This document shows, in pieces, positions 12,020 to 24,039 of a stretch of DNA of 64,000 nucleotides. Source of the stretch: Xestospongia muta. Lineage: Eukaryota; Porifera; Demospongiae; Haplosclerida; Petrosiidae. Where the stretch lies: NCBI GenBank assembly GCA_963693285.1, contig OY848919.1, positions 1,139,594 through 1,203,593 on the forward strand. Reading direction: 5' to 3'. Every line of letters begins with the position of its first letter. Within the stretch, counting starts at the first letter, position 1. The position numbers and the translations under genes are program-made. Under the pieces are notes generated by a model. That model ran no database searches. It saw nothing but the letters and a program-made list of their open reading frames with translations, and was not told the DNA's origin.

Positions 12020-13190
12020 TCCATTAAATACTCTTTCTTTATAACCTGTTCTCTCAACATGGACTCCTTTTTCTTTCTTTTCTAAATCTTTCCTTAATTT
12101 CTCCAACAACTTGTCTTGTTTTTCAACATCTTCAAGTTAATAAAGTGACAATATAACAATAAATCACATTACAATTACAGATAACAAGATATATGATATA
12201 AAGAGAGAAGAGAATAAAGTAACAGCTGACAGAATGACAAAGTTAACACTTACTAGTTGACTCCTCCCACAATTACTTTAGACTCTAAATCACTGTCTTT
12301 TCATCAAGTCACTTGTTCTTCTCTTACAAACAAAATCACATCCACTGATACAATAACTGGACAATATAACTTACTGTACATTTTGCTATCATTTTCCATT
12401 CATTCATTATAACATTATATTCTTCTAATATAACATACACAATAGATCATGTTGATTCATTATAAACTTCAGGTTGAGTAGTCTCGGCTCCAAATAACTT
12501 ACTACCTTATTTACTTACGGTTTGCACATTCCATTGTTACACACCACACCCACTAAAGTAGCAGCTGTAGAAGCCAACAGCTGTTGATAAATGATAGTCT
12601 TTAATACACTACATTTAAAATAAAACATGTATTATTTTATATGTAGAGTTGATGTTACATGTACCTGTTTATCAACATCAACTAATCTCTGATAGTATGG
12701 ACCTAGTAGTTGGTTTAATCTAATAGTCAATGGATAAACTTACATTTAGTCAAGAGAAAACATGTTATAGACTTTAATTGATATTGTAACTAGATCAGGT
12801 TTGTAGACAATATGATGAAACTTACCTTCATCTAGTGTTGTGAGGCCAGACCCTTTCCTCAGAGCAAAGGGTCTGGCCTTTATCATGATATACCTGAACA
12901 ACTTACTAGAGCTCAAACTCACTGGATATCCGAGGGAGAAATACACGATTGTTGTTATGTTCCAGTAAGTATCAAGTTCACAGGTCACAGGGCATCAAGT
13001 AGTATTTCTCAACTAACTGGAGAATGAAAATGTTCCACTGTTAATGATAGCTACCTGTAACTAATAGTTTTCATTATTACCTGACTAGAACAGACATCAT
13101 ATGAACTTTTGACATAATATTCCTTTGTCTCCTCCTCTTCCTTCAGTCTGTAGTCTGTTTAATAATAAAACACAAGACAACAACACTAAT
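12020..13190 (-). CDS. Unidentified small multi-exon gene (coiled-coil end)
   Basis: I do not recognise this gene. Minus-strand stretches look like exons: about 13157-13085 (RLKEEEETKEYYVKSSYD), about 12724-12665 (LNQLLGPYYQRLVDVDKQ, donor GTACAT), about 12585-12520 (LLASTAATLVGVV, donor GTAAGT), and about 12130-12022 (KQDKLLEKLRKDLEKKEK, a short coiled coil, then a stop). The second and third join in phase 0; the others do not join with the exons I could find, so one or more small exons are missing or the gene is broken. A diverged copy of the LLASTAATL exon lies at about 13275-13205. The whole region is duplicated at 61870-63050 with the same frames mostly kept, which mildly favours coding. 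Function unknown. Confidence 0.35.
12843..12879. repeat. 14-bp-arm perfect hairpin
   Basis: Arms AGGCCAGACCCTTT and AAAGGGTCTGGCCT enclose a 9-base loop. A copy sits at 62679-62717 in the duplicated block (loop CTCGGAGC there). A related AGACCCCTT...AAGGGTCT hairpin occurs near 54362-54388. Possibly a MITE remnant. Confidence 0.8.
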
Positions 13191-13289
13191 ATACCGCCAT
13201 GTTTACTCGCGGGTTTGCATTTTTCCATAGTTACACACCACACCCAATGAAGTAGCAGCTGTAAAAGTCAGCAGCTGTCAGTGAGAAAA

Positions 13290-13982
13290 AGTTTGCTGCT
13301 TAAGCCTTTACTGCTTTAAGCCTTCTTTACTAGAAACTACTAATGATAGAAGATAACTAACTAGCAAAACTGCTAACTACTAGATACAGTCTACTACTGT
13401 TAATAGAAACTAAGTTTGTTTAGTAGTAAGTTAATAGTTGTAATGTTATCAAGAAATCTTCTGATGTTGTATGGATCAGTACTTTCATGGAATTGTTAAA
13501 AGTGAGTGTATTATTAAATAGAACGTGTTATTAAATATAATATTAATTTGTTAAGTGAACTGTATGTGTAGGAAATAAGTTTTTAGGTGATTTGACAAAT
13601 TAATTGGCTTTAATTAATGGATTTTTTATTAGCAGTAGTAATTAGTGGTATTAGACGTAGCTATAATATTTAATTTTATATAGCTACTAACTAGAGGCCT
13701 ATTAATGTAGAATTTAGTTTAGTTTGTTTGTTATAATTGTATTTGTAAATATTAGAAATAACAATATTGAAGCTTTTACTATTAATTAATGTAGGCGTGG
13801 TCAATTGTCAAGTAGAGAAGTTGAGTTTTTCTAGAGAAGAAGTGAATTATAAAAATTGTTAACTTTGTTAGAAGACAAAGAACTGGAAACTAAAGTATTT
13901 AACTAATAATTGACTTATTTGAATTTGAAATAATTTATTTTTAGTAAAAAGATATCAGCAATAGTACAAAAATAACTAATAA
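13290..13982. other. AT-rich spacer, no gene seen
   Basis: Contains CTACTA-rich stretches (13320-13450) and no supported exon on either strand. It is present in both duplicated blocks. Confidence 0.5.
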
Positions 13983-14655
13983 TTAACGGAGTTCTTTCAA
14001 ATCAAAGTACACACTCAAACTATTATTGTTAACACAAACATTTTGTAATTGTTGTTTACCAAATTTAGTAATTTTAGGACAGTTATAGAGATGTAGTACT
14101 TGTAATGTTTTAGTGTTATAAATGAGATTAGAGAAATGTGGTATGTCTTTATCAGTAATGTTATTGTCATGCCACAAGTCTAATGTCTTGATTATTTTAT
14201 TACCAACTACAGCAGTTGTTAATAAGTGGTAAGTATCTGGTACGAGAGGTGAGGAGTGAAGAGATAGTACCTCCATTGTTTGGTTATAAGTTAGTACTTG
14301 AGATAGTTGACTGACACAGTTACTATCAAAAGGAGTGTTCCATATAACAAGTTCCCCCACTTGACATCCATTAATATAAGTTAATATTGTAAGTAAACTT
14401 TGAGGAGATAATGACTTGAGTATAATCCTCCATGTTGTGTGTTGTAGTGTCTTTAATTGACGTATCACTTCTTTACATTCTGCCACAGTAGATGAAGTAA
14501 GTGTAACACTATTACTGTACCACTTAACACTTCCAGTGTCTCCTATAATAAAACATAGTTACTATATAATATTTTACACACACAACAATAGCTATACACA
14601 CACTCTAACATGCTCTACTACGATTGTTAAGGGCTAACGAAGAAGACGACGCCAT
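13983..14655 (-). CDS. Short leucine-rich-repeat protein (NLR-type LRRs)
   Basis: A long last exon, about 14546-13983, is open from an acceptor (TTATTATAG) through WYSNSVTLTSS, CKEVIRQLKT and then about four ribonuclease-inhibitor-type LRR units: GELVIWNTPFDSNCVSQL, MEVLSLHSSPLV, IKTLDLWHDNNITDKDI, LQVLHLYNCPKITKFG. It ends DLKELR before TAA. A possible first exon, MASSSSLALNNR, starts at ATG 14655 with a GTAGTA donor; alternatively the LRR exon belongs to gene A at 17.6-20.7 kb, whose last visible exon ends in a compatible phase 1. No NACHT, membrane segment or signal peptide is seen. Paralogues: 24040-24611 and, in the duplicated block, 63822-64000. Function is inferred only from the LRR fold (recognition surface). 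Confidence 0.6.
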
Positions 14656-14699
14656 TACTAGTGTTAGGTTACTATAGCAATGATGTACGGAGATGAACG

Positions 14700-15840
14700 G
14701 ATTCTATAAAACGGACTTAAATTTACTGAGTGTTATACTAATAATTTACTATATTAGATGATCTAAGCCAGGATGGGGACATCACAATCTACTACTGAGA
14801 CGGACACACAAGGTACTGAACTGTCAGATAGACGTCAGTGAGGATGACTCAGTCATATCACTAGTCAAGATGATTCATAATTAACAAGCAACACTCAAGC
14901 ATGAATCATCATGATGTCTGGTAACAGTCTTGTGTGCTTATATTAACTTGGTTGACACTTCTCTTTATTTTACACATGTCATGATCTAATAAAACATTAT
15001 ATTTAATGTTGTGATACGATATCATAATGTAAGTTATGTCATTTATAATGTATTTCAATATTTTTGAAACAATAATTATTTGAAAATATCCTATCAACAT
15101 TGAAGCTGAACGTGTGGGTAATAATAGTGACATCATTTCTCTATGTCAGCTAATGAACACCAGTTAACTCACAGATGTCATTACAATATTTTCATATCAG
15201 CTCAAGATTACTATTCTTCTCTCCATTTTTTTGTTTTTCTTATATTTTCATCATACATGATAGTACATGTATACATATAGCTGAAAATATTGGTGAGGAA
15301 TTAATTTAATAGTTTTGATCATTGCTTAGAATTTGATATCTTTTGATGTTACACTTATTTTAATATAAGCTTTCCATAAGCAAAGTATAGGAGAGACCAT
15401 TGACCACGAAAATGTGATCTCGTGAATTTCGTTAATCAATAATATGGCTGCTGCTCGAAGAGAGAAACCAGTACGGTAAGAAATACATTCTAACGGTAAC
15501 ATCATATAGATATAGGTAAAAGTACTATACTACTGTAGATATAAAGAATGAAGATGAATATAACTATTTTGTATGAGAATAGAAGCATTGCTGAAATCAG
15601 ACATGAATAACAATAAATATTATAAAAGTTATGACAGAGGTAATATATTGTCTAAGAAATCTTGATCAAAGACTTTTAAAACCTCTGTTATGTTGTGCCT
15701 TGGATTGGTACATATGTTTGTCTAGGATATGTTATTTTTTGTAGTACTTCATCTATTAACTGTCTCTCGTCTTTGTCCATCATGTCGTTGTCATTGTTAT
15801 CATCATCATACTATCATCTTCACTAAGTTCAATTATGAAT
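14700..15840. other. Intergenic, one possible orphan first exon
   Basis: At 15444 on plus, ATGGCTGCTGCTCGAAGAG opens a frame of about eleven codons ending at a GTAAGA donor (MAAARREKPV), which looks like a first exon, but no following exon was found before the transposon. The rest holds no supported feature. Confidence 0.3.
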
Positions 15841-15844
15841 TATT

Positions 15845-16930
15845 CTGTTGTGTCCTCAAAAAAATTGTCTTTTTCAAAGTAATCATTTTCTATGTCCACA
15901 ACATGTCTACAAAATATACTCCACATATCAGTTGTTGTGTATGTAACTCTGTCAGGTGTCAGCTGTTCAATTTCTGGTAAGTTGTGTGTCTTATCATGTT
16001 TAGCTACATACTCTTTCACAGAAACCCATACTAACTCTATTGGATTGAGTTCACAATTATGGGGTGCCGTTTGTGTCAAAACTGGAAAATTATCATGATA
16101 TATGATAAATGATACATTGTTTAGTAAATCGTACATTATTTAATAAATCATGATAATTTTCCAATTTTGACACAAATAGCTATGGGGCGCCATTTGTGTC
16201 AAAATTGGAAAATTATCATGATATATTAAATAAGTCATTATTTATTAACTAACTCTTGATTTATTTAAAAAATCACAATTTATTTAACAAATAATCAGCA
16301 TTATAAATAAATCAGTTTAGACACAAACAGTGCCCCATACACAATGAGCTACTGATAACTTTAGAACTATACATCTGTGTGTATGTGCTGCTTTCATCAG
16401 TAAGGTACAAAGGTCCTCCTGATCTGTGTTCTTTTACTTTCTCTAGTAATGTCTTTAATGTCCTTGTCATCATATTCTATGTTGTGTTCGGCTAATCATC
16501 TTTTAATATTATCTTTTGTGTTTGCAGTTGTTGGAGGTTTGTCCTTTTGTTTGTGATACGAAGCATTGTCTAAAATTATTACAGATGTGCATGGAATGTT
16601 TGGAAGCAACTGTTGTGAAAACCATTCTATAAAGTGTTCTGAGTTAATTTTGTCATGATAGTCCGCTGAGTTCATCTTAGATCTAAAAACCAAGTCTGCA
16701 CCAGGAACCTAATCCTCTACTCTACCAGGGTCAATAACAATTAATCGTTGACCTTTCCCACTTGGCACTTCCTCCTTTACTATTAACATCTCCCCAAATA
16801 TGTTCTTTACAGTAATGTGCATTTACCCATATTTCATCAGTATAGATTATTGTCTTGTTGTCATTTCTTAATTTACATATCATTTGAAAGTATGAATGTC
16901 TTTGTTCCATAGTATATTCAATAATAAATT
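15845..16930 (-). mobile_element. Broken Tc1/mariner-superfamily (DDE) transposase
   Basis: Three minus-strand fragments of one DDE transposase. Near 16908-16735: FQMICKLRNDNKTIIYTDE, containing the first catalytic Asp. Near 16735-16500, in another frame: PSGKGQRLIVIDPG, FIEWFSQQLLPNIP, VIILDNASYHK with the second Asp. Near 16085-15845: APHNCELNPIELVW with the third acidic residue (Glu). At least one frameshift, an in-frame stop after GRVED, and an insertion with inverted duplication (16098-16490) separate the parts, so it cannot make a full transposase. Terminal inverted repeats were not found. Lies between the LRR gene and gene A. Confidence 0.82.
16149..16220. repeat. 29-bp-arm perfect inverted repeat inside the transposase remnant
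   Basis: CATGATAATTTTCCAATTTT plus GACACAAAT is followed after 14 bp by its exact reverse complement. A third copy of the arm is part of transposase sequence at 16070-16097, so the structure arose by inverted duplication of transposase DNA. Confidence 0.92.
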
Positions 16931-16939
16931 AGTTCTCAC

Positions 16940-17640
16940 AAGAAAAGAAAATCAACTCTATACACACGCACACACACACCTGGTCTTTTATTTACATGTG
17001 ATAACTCAAAGAATAACACCACAACTATTTAATTTATGATGATGTGGTATGTGTTATGTATACTACTTACACCCACTATTAATTACCAGTGGCAAGGTGA
17101 ACGCAAATAGACTATAGTATATATAGATATATATAGCACTAAATAGTTGAGGTACAGGAATCTCCTCCATTTGTATTTTATGAATTGAGTTTAAAATTAT
17201 ACTAACCCAACCATACAATGTAGTATTGAATTTGAAGTCCTAGTTTCCACATTATACTCAAGCTCTGAAGATATCTTGAAGTAAACAATAACTTGGACTA
17301 CATTAATTGGTACATGTGTAGGTACTATTATGACAGAGATCATCATAGAGATCCACTATAGATTACTGAGAAATATTTGATAGTTGAGATCTTTTTATCA
17401 ACTTAACCAATAGTGATGCATCTATTACTCGAGTGCATGTATTAATTTTATCCAATGTTGAGGACAGGTATGAGGATGTAAGGAGCTAATAAAATAGACT
17501 ATGTGTCCATGGAATTGCAATTGTTGTTGCTTGTGAAATTATCCAAACTTATCATATGTTATAGGAGTTTGCTGTATAACTGTAAGCTAGTACACACTTA
17601 AGTACAGTTATTTAAATATTGCTAAAGTTATAATAGCAGC
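16940..17640. other. No gene seen
   Basis: AT-rich spacer with a short CACACG/CACACA run at 16960-16980. If gene A continues to the LRR exon at 14.5 kb, this would be intron. Confidence 0.45.
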
Positions 17641-17643
17641 TTA

Positions 17644-20600
17644 CTTGGTTCATGATCTAATGATTCCTGTTGGCTGTCCTCCTCATCTGTATCTTCTGAT
17701 GTTAACTGAATGCTGATTTTTTCTATCTCTGTCAATTGAAGAGTTAGTGAACTAATCATCTCCTGTAGTTTTATAATCTCTTGATTTACAATACATGTAC
17801 AATAAATTCATATCATATAGATGTATTGATAATGACTATAAAGAATGATATATTTTCTTTGATATTCCATCTCTAAATCAGTTGAGTACTGTACTCAAAC
17901 ACTGAAAGTGTCTTAAAGTAAACTGTCCACTTTTTAAACTTTCCTGTCATCTGATTAGAAGCCATAATTTAATCCACATCAATGTACTATTACTATTGAT
18001 TGATTAATTTGGTCTTTGTACTTATAAATACAATTAGAAAACTATAATATAGTGCCAGCTTTTCAATATCAGATACTCAACAGAATATTGCATGTGACCA
18101 ACCAATCAAATTGCTCCTTATATCATCAAAAATTACTATATCTTACTTTGACTAGTGATATCATGATCATCCACTCTGTCATCTGGTTCTTCTTGAGTTA
18201 GTTTGTCATCTGATGATGGCTCTTGTTGGCTAGCTAGTACCTCCTCAAACTTTTGACTTAACTGAGGATCACGTAGCTGTACCACCTGAGACTGTAGAGC
18301 TAAAACATTATCTGATATAATAGAATATCTAGTAATTGTTTACCTTTCATGTTCTCCATCAACTGACTAATCTTTTCTTCTCTCTCCATTAACTGTAAAC
18401 TTAGTGACGTTATCTTCTCTTGTAGTATCTCAATCTCTTCTTGTTTGTCTACTAATACTTTATCAGTAGCTATAGAACATAACCATATATGGTATGTACT
18501 ACTAACAGTACTATAGCTCACTTTCTTTATATCTGGTTAACGTTTCAATCTCTAACGTCTTTGCCTTACTCATTCTATCTAATAGTTTTAGCTTCTCTAT
18601 TTACATTAGGTAGATAGTTATATCTCAATTAATGTACATGTACCTGATAAAGTGTCAGTTGATGACTGGTCTTGTTGTTCTCTGTCCATACTGGTATAAA
18701 CTAATGTTTTAAATAAAGAATAAAGTGATCCTTTATATCATACTTATTGTATTAATGTTTACCTTTCAGAGAAGAATTCAGCTCTGCTATTTCCTCATCC
18801 TTCTCCTTTCGCTGTGATATAACCTTCTCTTCAAGAATTCTAACCTCTTCCATCAGACCTCTTACCTCCTATGTAATATTAATAACATACATCCAATTTT
18901 ATTTAATACTACTCATCTCTTACCTTATCTCTAGTACACTTATCCCATATAATATGGTAGCCAATTTCTAATTTAAGTAATCCTAGTTTTATTAGTAAAT
19001 CGAGGTTCTTCTCAGCTTCCATTTGTAGAATATCCATAATATGTCGTGGAGCATAGCAGGTCACAATGATGGAGTTGCCTTCTTTTACTTCATTAACTAA
19101 AACTCTGTCAGCAATATCTCCAAATGTTTTACATAACAGCTCTCTTATTTCGTTGAATGTGCGTTCATCTGTCTTCCATTCCAGGACAAACTGAATTGTC
19201 TCATGTTTGAGAAGAGATGATGGACCTGTCATGAGCTTGTTCTTACACACATTGAGTTTTACTTCATTGCAAAATTTATCGACTGCTGATTTATAAGTTG
19301 TGACATGAGTTTTAGCTTCTTCAATCTTGTAATGATTGATAATGCCCTCCAAGCAGGCAACATTGATAATGGTACACTTCTCTTCCACTAAATCCATGAC
19401 ATCATCAAATGATTCAGCTACTGTTAGTTGTGGTTTCAGCTCTCGAAAGCATCTTCGAAGGTACGTTTTGAACTCTTTCAGTGAAGGGATACTTTTTGCA
19501 ATGAGAGGAGCAACAGTGTCAATAAAATTTCCAAAGGTCATTTTCATCTGATCAAATTTGTACTGATAATCAGGTTGAAAATGAACCTCTGTTGTACCTG
19601 GTGATAATATTGCTAGCTTTAATAATAAAAATTACTTAAATTTATTACTTTGAGCATTTGTTGACATAGTGTTCTGTATAGGAGTGGCCAGTGCTGTAAC
19701 ATCTATATATATTGAGGTGTAGTAATAATATTATAACTTAACAATGTTGTGGCTATTTCAACATTATTGGAATATTATAGAATATAGGAAATTAACACTT
19801 TGTACTTTTTAATTCTAAAAGCTTGCCTTGGAGTCCAAATGCATTAATTTTGTGCTAAGTATTATACCATTAATATACAATATGTGATAGTTAGATTGAT
19901 GTACAGTAAAATACTATAGATCATACTTATACCTGATTGATTTTGAAATGAACTTTCTTGAGGAAAGTTTTGGTCTGTATAAATTAAAATATAACAATCA
20001 CATCACTATATACAGAACTTACCATATTCTTTGAGTATATCTTTTGCTACCAGTACTGTCTCCTTTGATTGTAATAAGACAGTACCGAATACTCTTAACT
20101 GACCAGGATCTTCAGATACTGTACTAGACAATGCTCTCAATGGACGATCAGTTAACAAGCCTCCTGATCTTTCCAGTTCTTTGAATGTCTCATTAGAGAT
20201 GACCTTCTCTGTGTACAACATCTGAATAAGTTCCACAGAAAGTGCAAGTTGAGAAGAGTGTTTCTGCAGTATTTGATTGGGTACCTCCTTTTGCACTATA
20301 TTTGTCATGAGAAAAGTTAGTCTAATCCTGGAGCTATAAAATACTCACTTTCTACTAATGCCTTCTTGTACTCCTCAGCAATAACATTCTCCTCAATGGT
20401 TGGCTTTTGTAGTGTTTCAATAATCTCTCTTCTCATAGCTTTTGGCTTGGAACTCAGCCACAATTCAAACATCTTTAAAGCTTTAAAACCACTGTCTTCA
20501 TTCATCACTCTGATACCATCTAGTTTGGACGTATCTAATTTGAGGAGTACACCAAATGTGTACCATTTAGTACCAACTCTAACGTGTTCACATAACTCAT

Positions 20601-20664
20601 CAAGAGTTGGTTTTCCATTCAAAAACTGGTTGAAGTAGCTGGAGGAAACGGAGGACGAAGCCAT
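17644..20664 (-). CDS. Death + CARD-like + unknown module + coiled-coil protein (gene A)
   Basis: Exons on minus: 20664-20349 Death domain (FLNGKPTLDELCEHV, FELWLSSKPKAMRREII); 20294-20025 an all-helical CARD-like domain (QILQKHSSQLALSVELIQ, ALSSTVSEDPGQLRVFG); small linkers near 19974-19933 and 19709-19660; about 19600-18924 a roughly 220-aa module I do not recognise (CFRELKPQLTVAESFDDVM, CTIINVACLEGIINHY, SIIVTCYAPRHIMDIL); then coiled-coil exons at about 18868-18763, 18703-18652, 18602-18525, 18474-18343, 18305-18150 and 17783-17644 (EEIEILQEKITSLSLQL). The Death domain suggests an adaptor or receptor in apoptosis or innate immune signalling; that role is inference. Most exon borders are phase 1. 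The 3' end was not found; the LRR exon at 14546 is phase-compatible. Near-copy of gene C upstream. Confidence 0.75.
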
Positions 20665-21245
20665 GACCTTTGAAGAGGAATTTGGTGAGTGGGGCTCAAT
20701 TGACCATTATCATGAATAGTCACTATGAGCATGCGCAATTGACTCCACCCTAAATACATTTTAACGGTCACTTACAATAATTCTAAGCTAAAGAATTTAA
20801 TATTGTATTATGAAGACGTTGCAAACTGCAAGCAATATATAAAATATAAAAAATGACAAATGATAATTTATATTTCTTGTGGTTTTATTGACATACACAT
20901 ATTATAACTGACCTAAAGAAAGAAAATAAATGTATAATAATATTTCATACAAAATAAATCCTCACTGTTTGGTCCCAGAAACTCATTGTCTTCTAACCAC
21001 ATTGTCCCTGTATGAAGTATATCAGTGACACTAAGTCATGACTATATTACTATAATGATATTACCTTAGTTTGAATTTGTTTGAGATCTTCAGGACCATT
21101 ATAATGAGAATCAAAAAAAAATAAAACGGAAAAAAACTAAAAGTAACTACGTATTATGACAAGTAATATATTAAAATAGTTCACTAATAGCATTATTAAC
21201 CCCATGTCTCCTGACTGTTTAGTGTATTCAACTCCTAATATATCA
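19605..21245. repeat. Tandem duplication block, copy 1
   Basis: About 1.64 kb, including the Death and CARD-like exons of gene A, its upstream flank and the tail of gene B, is repeated at 25211-26845 with few changes. Homology starts at ATATTGCTAGCTTTAAT and ends near CTAATATATCATGT in both copies. Confidence 0.92.
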
Positions 21246-21819
21246 TGTCACCTTCTCAATTTCTCTTTGTTTCTCTTCTAATACTTTATCAGTAGCTATA
21301 GAACATAACCATATATGGTATGTACTACTAATAGTACTATAGCTCACCTTCCTTATGACTAGTCAACTGCTCTGTATCTAATGTCTTTGACTTACTCGTT
21401 GTTACAGAATATAAGGTACCACTTGCTTCATTAGGAATTTCTGTGGATGTTGTATATTATAATAAATTAACTTATGCATTCTCATTTAGTCACTTACCAA
21501 TAACAGGAATGTGATATTTTAACTTCATCTCATACTGATGAGCTAGACTCATTTGACCAACAGCTTCCATCTTCAATGTGTCTAGAATTTGTCTCCTTGT
21601 AGCCTGTGGATTAGTATTCAGCCACAGTTCATACATCTTTGATACTTTGTAAGGAACAGGTTTGGGTAGGTCTTCAATTTCATTTAACTTTCTGACATTA
21701 AGTTTAAGTTGTGTTCCCATTATATACCAGTCAGTGCTAATAGGAACATGTTTACATAACTCATCTAAAGTTGGTTTGCCATTTAATATCTCATCAAATG
21801 AACTATCTCCAGTAGCCAT
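21243..21819 (-). CDS. Short Death-domain protein with coiled-coil tail (gene B)
   Basis: Exon 21819-21499 starts MATGDSSFDEILNGKPTLDE and encodes one Death domain (DWYIMGTQLKLNVRKLN, MYELWLNTNPQATRRQI). A second exon near 21443-21348 (DTEQLTSHKE) and a third near 21299-21249 (DKVLEEKQREIEK) give a short heptad-rich tail ending at TGA 21245-21243. Joins are phase 1. It lacks the CARD-like domain and the central module of genes A and D. Its tail coincides with the end of the duplicated block, so the gene may have been cut short by that event. Closest in the window to 54565-55047. Confidence 0.65.
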
Positions 21820-21829
21820 TTTAGTCTAG

Positions 21830-24039
21830 AACTATTGAATGTTTTTAAAAGTGTATTTAGAAACATAAATCTCAGTAATTAAAGTCATTTACTTACTGTA
21901 CAGAGATACTTGTCCTTCTTCCTTCTTGGTAAACAGTCGTATGACTTCTATCATAACAATGAGTAAATTCTAAACCAAATTAACTACTAGGAAAATTCCA
22001 ATATACCACATAACAATACATGTCATATAATATGGTTGAGCCAAAATAGTTAAAGTGATGTATATCAAGTACAACAACACTATAAGTCCTTAATTTCATA
22101 TAGATAACCAGTAGTGATCCAGTCATCATAAACTATTAACTATGAACTATAGTCTATTGAGCTAGATCCTCCTCTTAATTGATGTGGATCAGCAAAGAGG
22201 AGGATCTAGTTCAATAGACTAGCTCACAAACAGACTCATTCATACAATATGTGTGTAATTATAACTACAACTGAAGATACAGTTATCATATTATATGATT
22301 AAATAATAGAGAGGGTTACATTTCTAAGACAATTTTATTAACTCATATGCCAGTCAATTTTGTTATGTCAAAACGTGTTCAAATAAAATATTCAAGCAAC
22401 TTTAACAATTAAATGTATCAGATACACAGAAATATACGTAACATGTATGCAATAAAAGTCATGTGACAATCACATGATCACATAGAAATGATTAACAGTC
22501 CATTAAATAATCCAACTTCAATAAGTCATTGTTTGATATTAAATGCAGCTCCCAATAATGAAACTATTAGTAGACCAATCATTGCTACAAAAATAAAAGT
22601 CATATAACATCACAGATAATCATACATTATTATCCTTACTACATACATGTACTCAAGCTAAGTATAGAGTTGACACTATTTTATAAGTTAGCTATATGTT
22701 AAGGTATAAGACACTTACTTTTAATACATTATCTCTATTAAACATAGCTACAATGGTTGTCATAGTTACTACAAGTTAAATAATAACAAGAAGCCAACTA
22801 CTACTATGATCAATATAGTAACTGTACATTCCTTCATTGATAACAATATATGATGTTATATCTAATAAAGTAATATGCATTGTTATATACACAATATAAT
22901 AATATATTGGATTTTATTTAACACTAGTAATATACATTTATACATTATAATATACTTAAATGAGGGATTGTACACATGTCATAACTTTGCTTTGTTTTGT
23001 TATCGTAATTTCACTCATGATCATAGCAGCTGTTGTTAGATGTCACCTAAATTATTGGGTGAAACAGTAATAGCACATAATAAGTCCACAACAGATCAAT
23101 GATTATATAAAAATCCCTACATTATCACATGATAAACCATTAATCACATAATCAATTACATGTATAACAGATGATTTTTATATGATAACACATGTGACTA
23201 TCACATGACAAACACTGTTATCAAGTACCTATCACATGTACATGACTTAATACGTTTTCTTAACTTTTTCACTTAACAGGATTAGGGCTGCATCAGTACA
23301 TGGATCTCTTCCGAACTCTTCCGAACAATATTCTCTGTGATTGACCTCCATTCCAATCATAACCTTACTGTGTCTCCATTCTTTCTATCAGCAATGTCTG
23401 GGGGTCTACCATTAGATACTTAAGAACATCTCTTATCCCACTTGTTGTCATTGTACCCAGTTACCTCAACCAACAGGAGCAGGTGATTTCACAACTAATC
23501 TTTTGTGCATCAACTTATCCAGTGTGCATCAAACTGCTGTATTATAGAGCTAGTGCTGTGGAAGTATACATTTTTATACTGTGGTCCTATCAGCTTTAAT
23601 TAGCAAAACAAGCCGTTTTTTTCTTTTTTTAATTTCTTAAATTAATTTACAGCCAATATTGCTTATTAAATTTTGGTTCAGTTAACAAAGGCCAGCTCTT
23701 TGCTGACAGCAGTGTTCATGTACACACAGTAACTCTAGTATATAATGTGGTTCCTGAACTACAAAATGTTACAATAACTAATAATAATATCATGCAATCT
23801 CACTGTAAAGTGGACATTTATACATACTAGAGATATTCATATTAAATAACATCATTATATCTTGTAAAAATGAAACCTAGAAGACAGTGGTAATTCTAGT
23901 GAACTTACTACCACATTAATGTGTACTTTAATTACTTTACTTTTCTTAATTTTTAGTATGTGTCAAGTTTTAAAATAATTGACTTATTTGAATTTGAAAT
24001 AATAATTGAAAAATTAGCAAAATAGTATAAAAATAACTG
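21830..24039. other. Long spacer, no gene seen
   Basis: Repeats of a GTACAGAGATACTTGTCCTTC leader-like stretch precede gene B at 21895-21960 and recur before the gene at 54.6-55.0 kb. Apart from the hairpin at 22151-22220, nothing is supported on either strand; stop codons are dense. Confidence 0.5.
22151..22220. repeat. 26-bp-arm hairpin (possible MITE)
   Basis: Arms AGTCTATTGAGCTAGATCCT + CCTCTT and their reverse complement (one mismatch) enclose 18 bp. A related half, AGAAGAGGAGGGGGTCTAAC plus TTGATAGACTT, lies at 54550-54580 next to another Death-domain gene. Confidence 0.88.

Larger units (their letters stand above)
9898..14160. repeat. Segmental duplication, left copy (RFC3 exon 1 to LRR gene)
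   Basis: From the ACAAGTACAGG inside RFC3 exon 1 onward, the sequence is nearly identical, base for base with small indels, to 59692-64000 at an offset of about 49.85 kb in the same orientation. Both copies include RFC3 introns, the unidentified gene and the LRR gene. The right copy runs off the window so the full length is unknown. Confidence 0.95.

Noticed and set aside
12843..12879. Intrinsic bacterial-type terminator or tRNA hairpin
   Set aside because: No U-tract, no cloverleaf, eukaryotic context; also present as a repeat elsewhere.
16496..16693. Functional transposase
   Set aside because: The three catalytic parts lie in different frames and are separated by a stop and an insertion.
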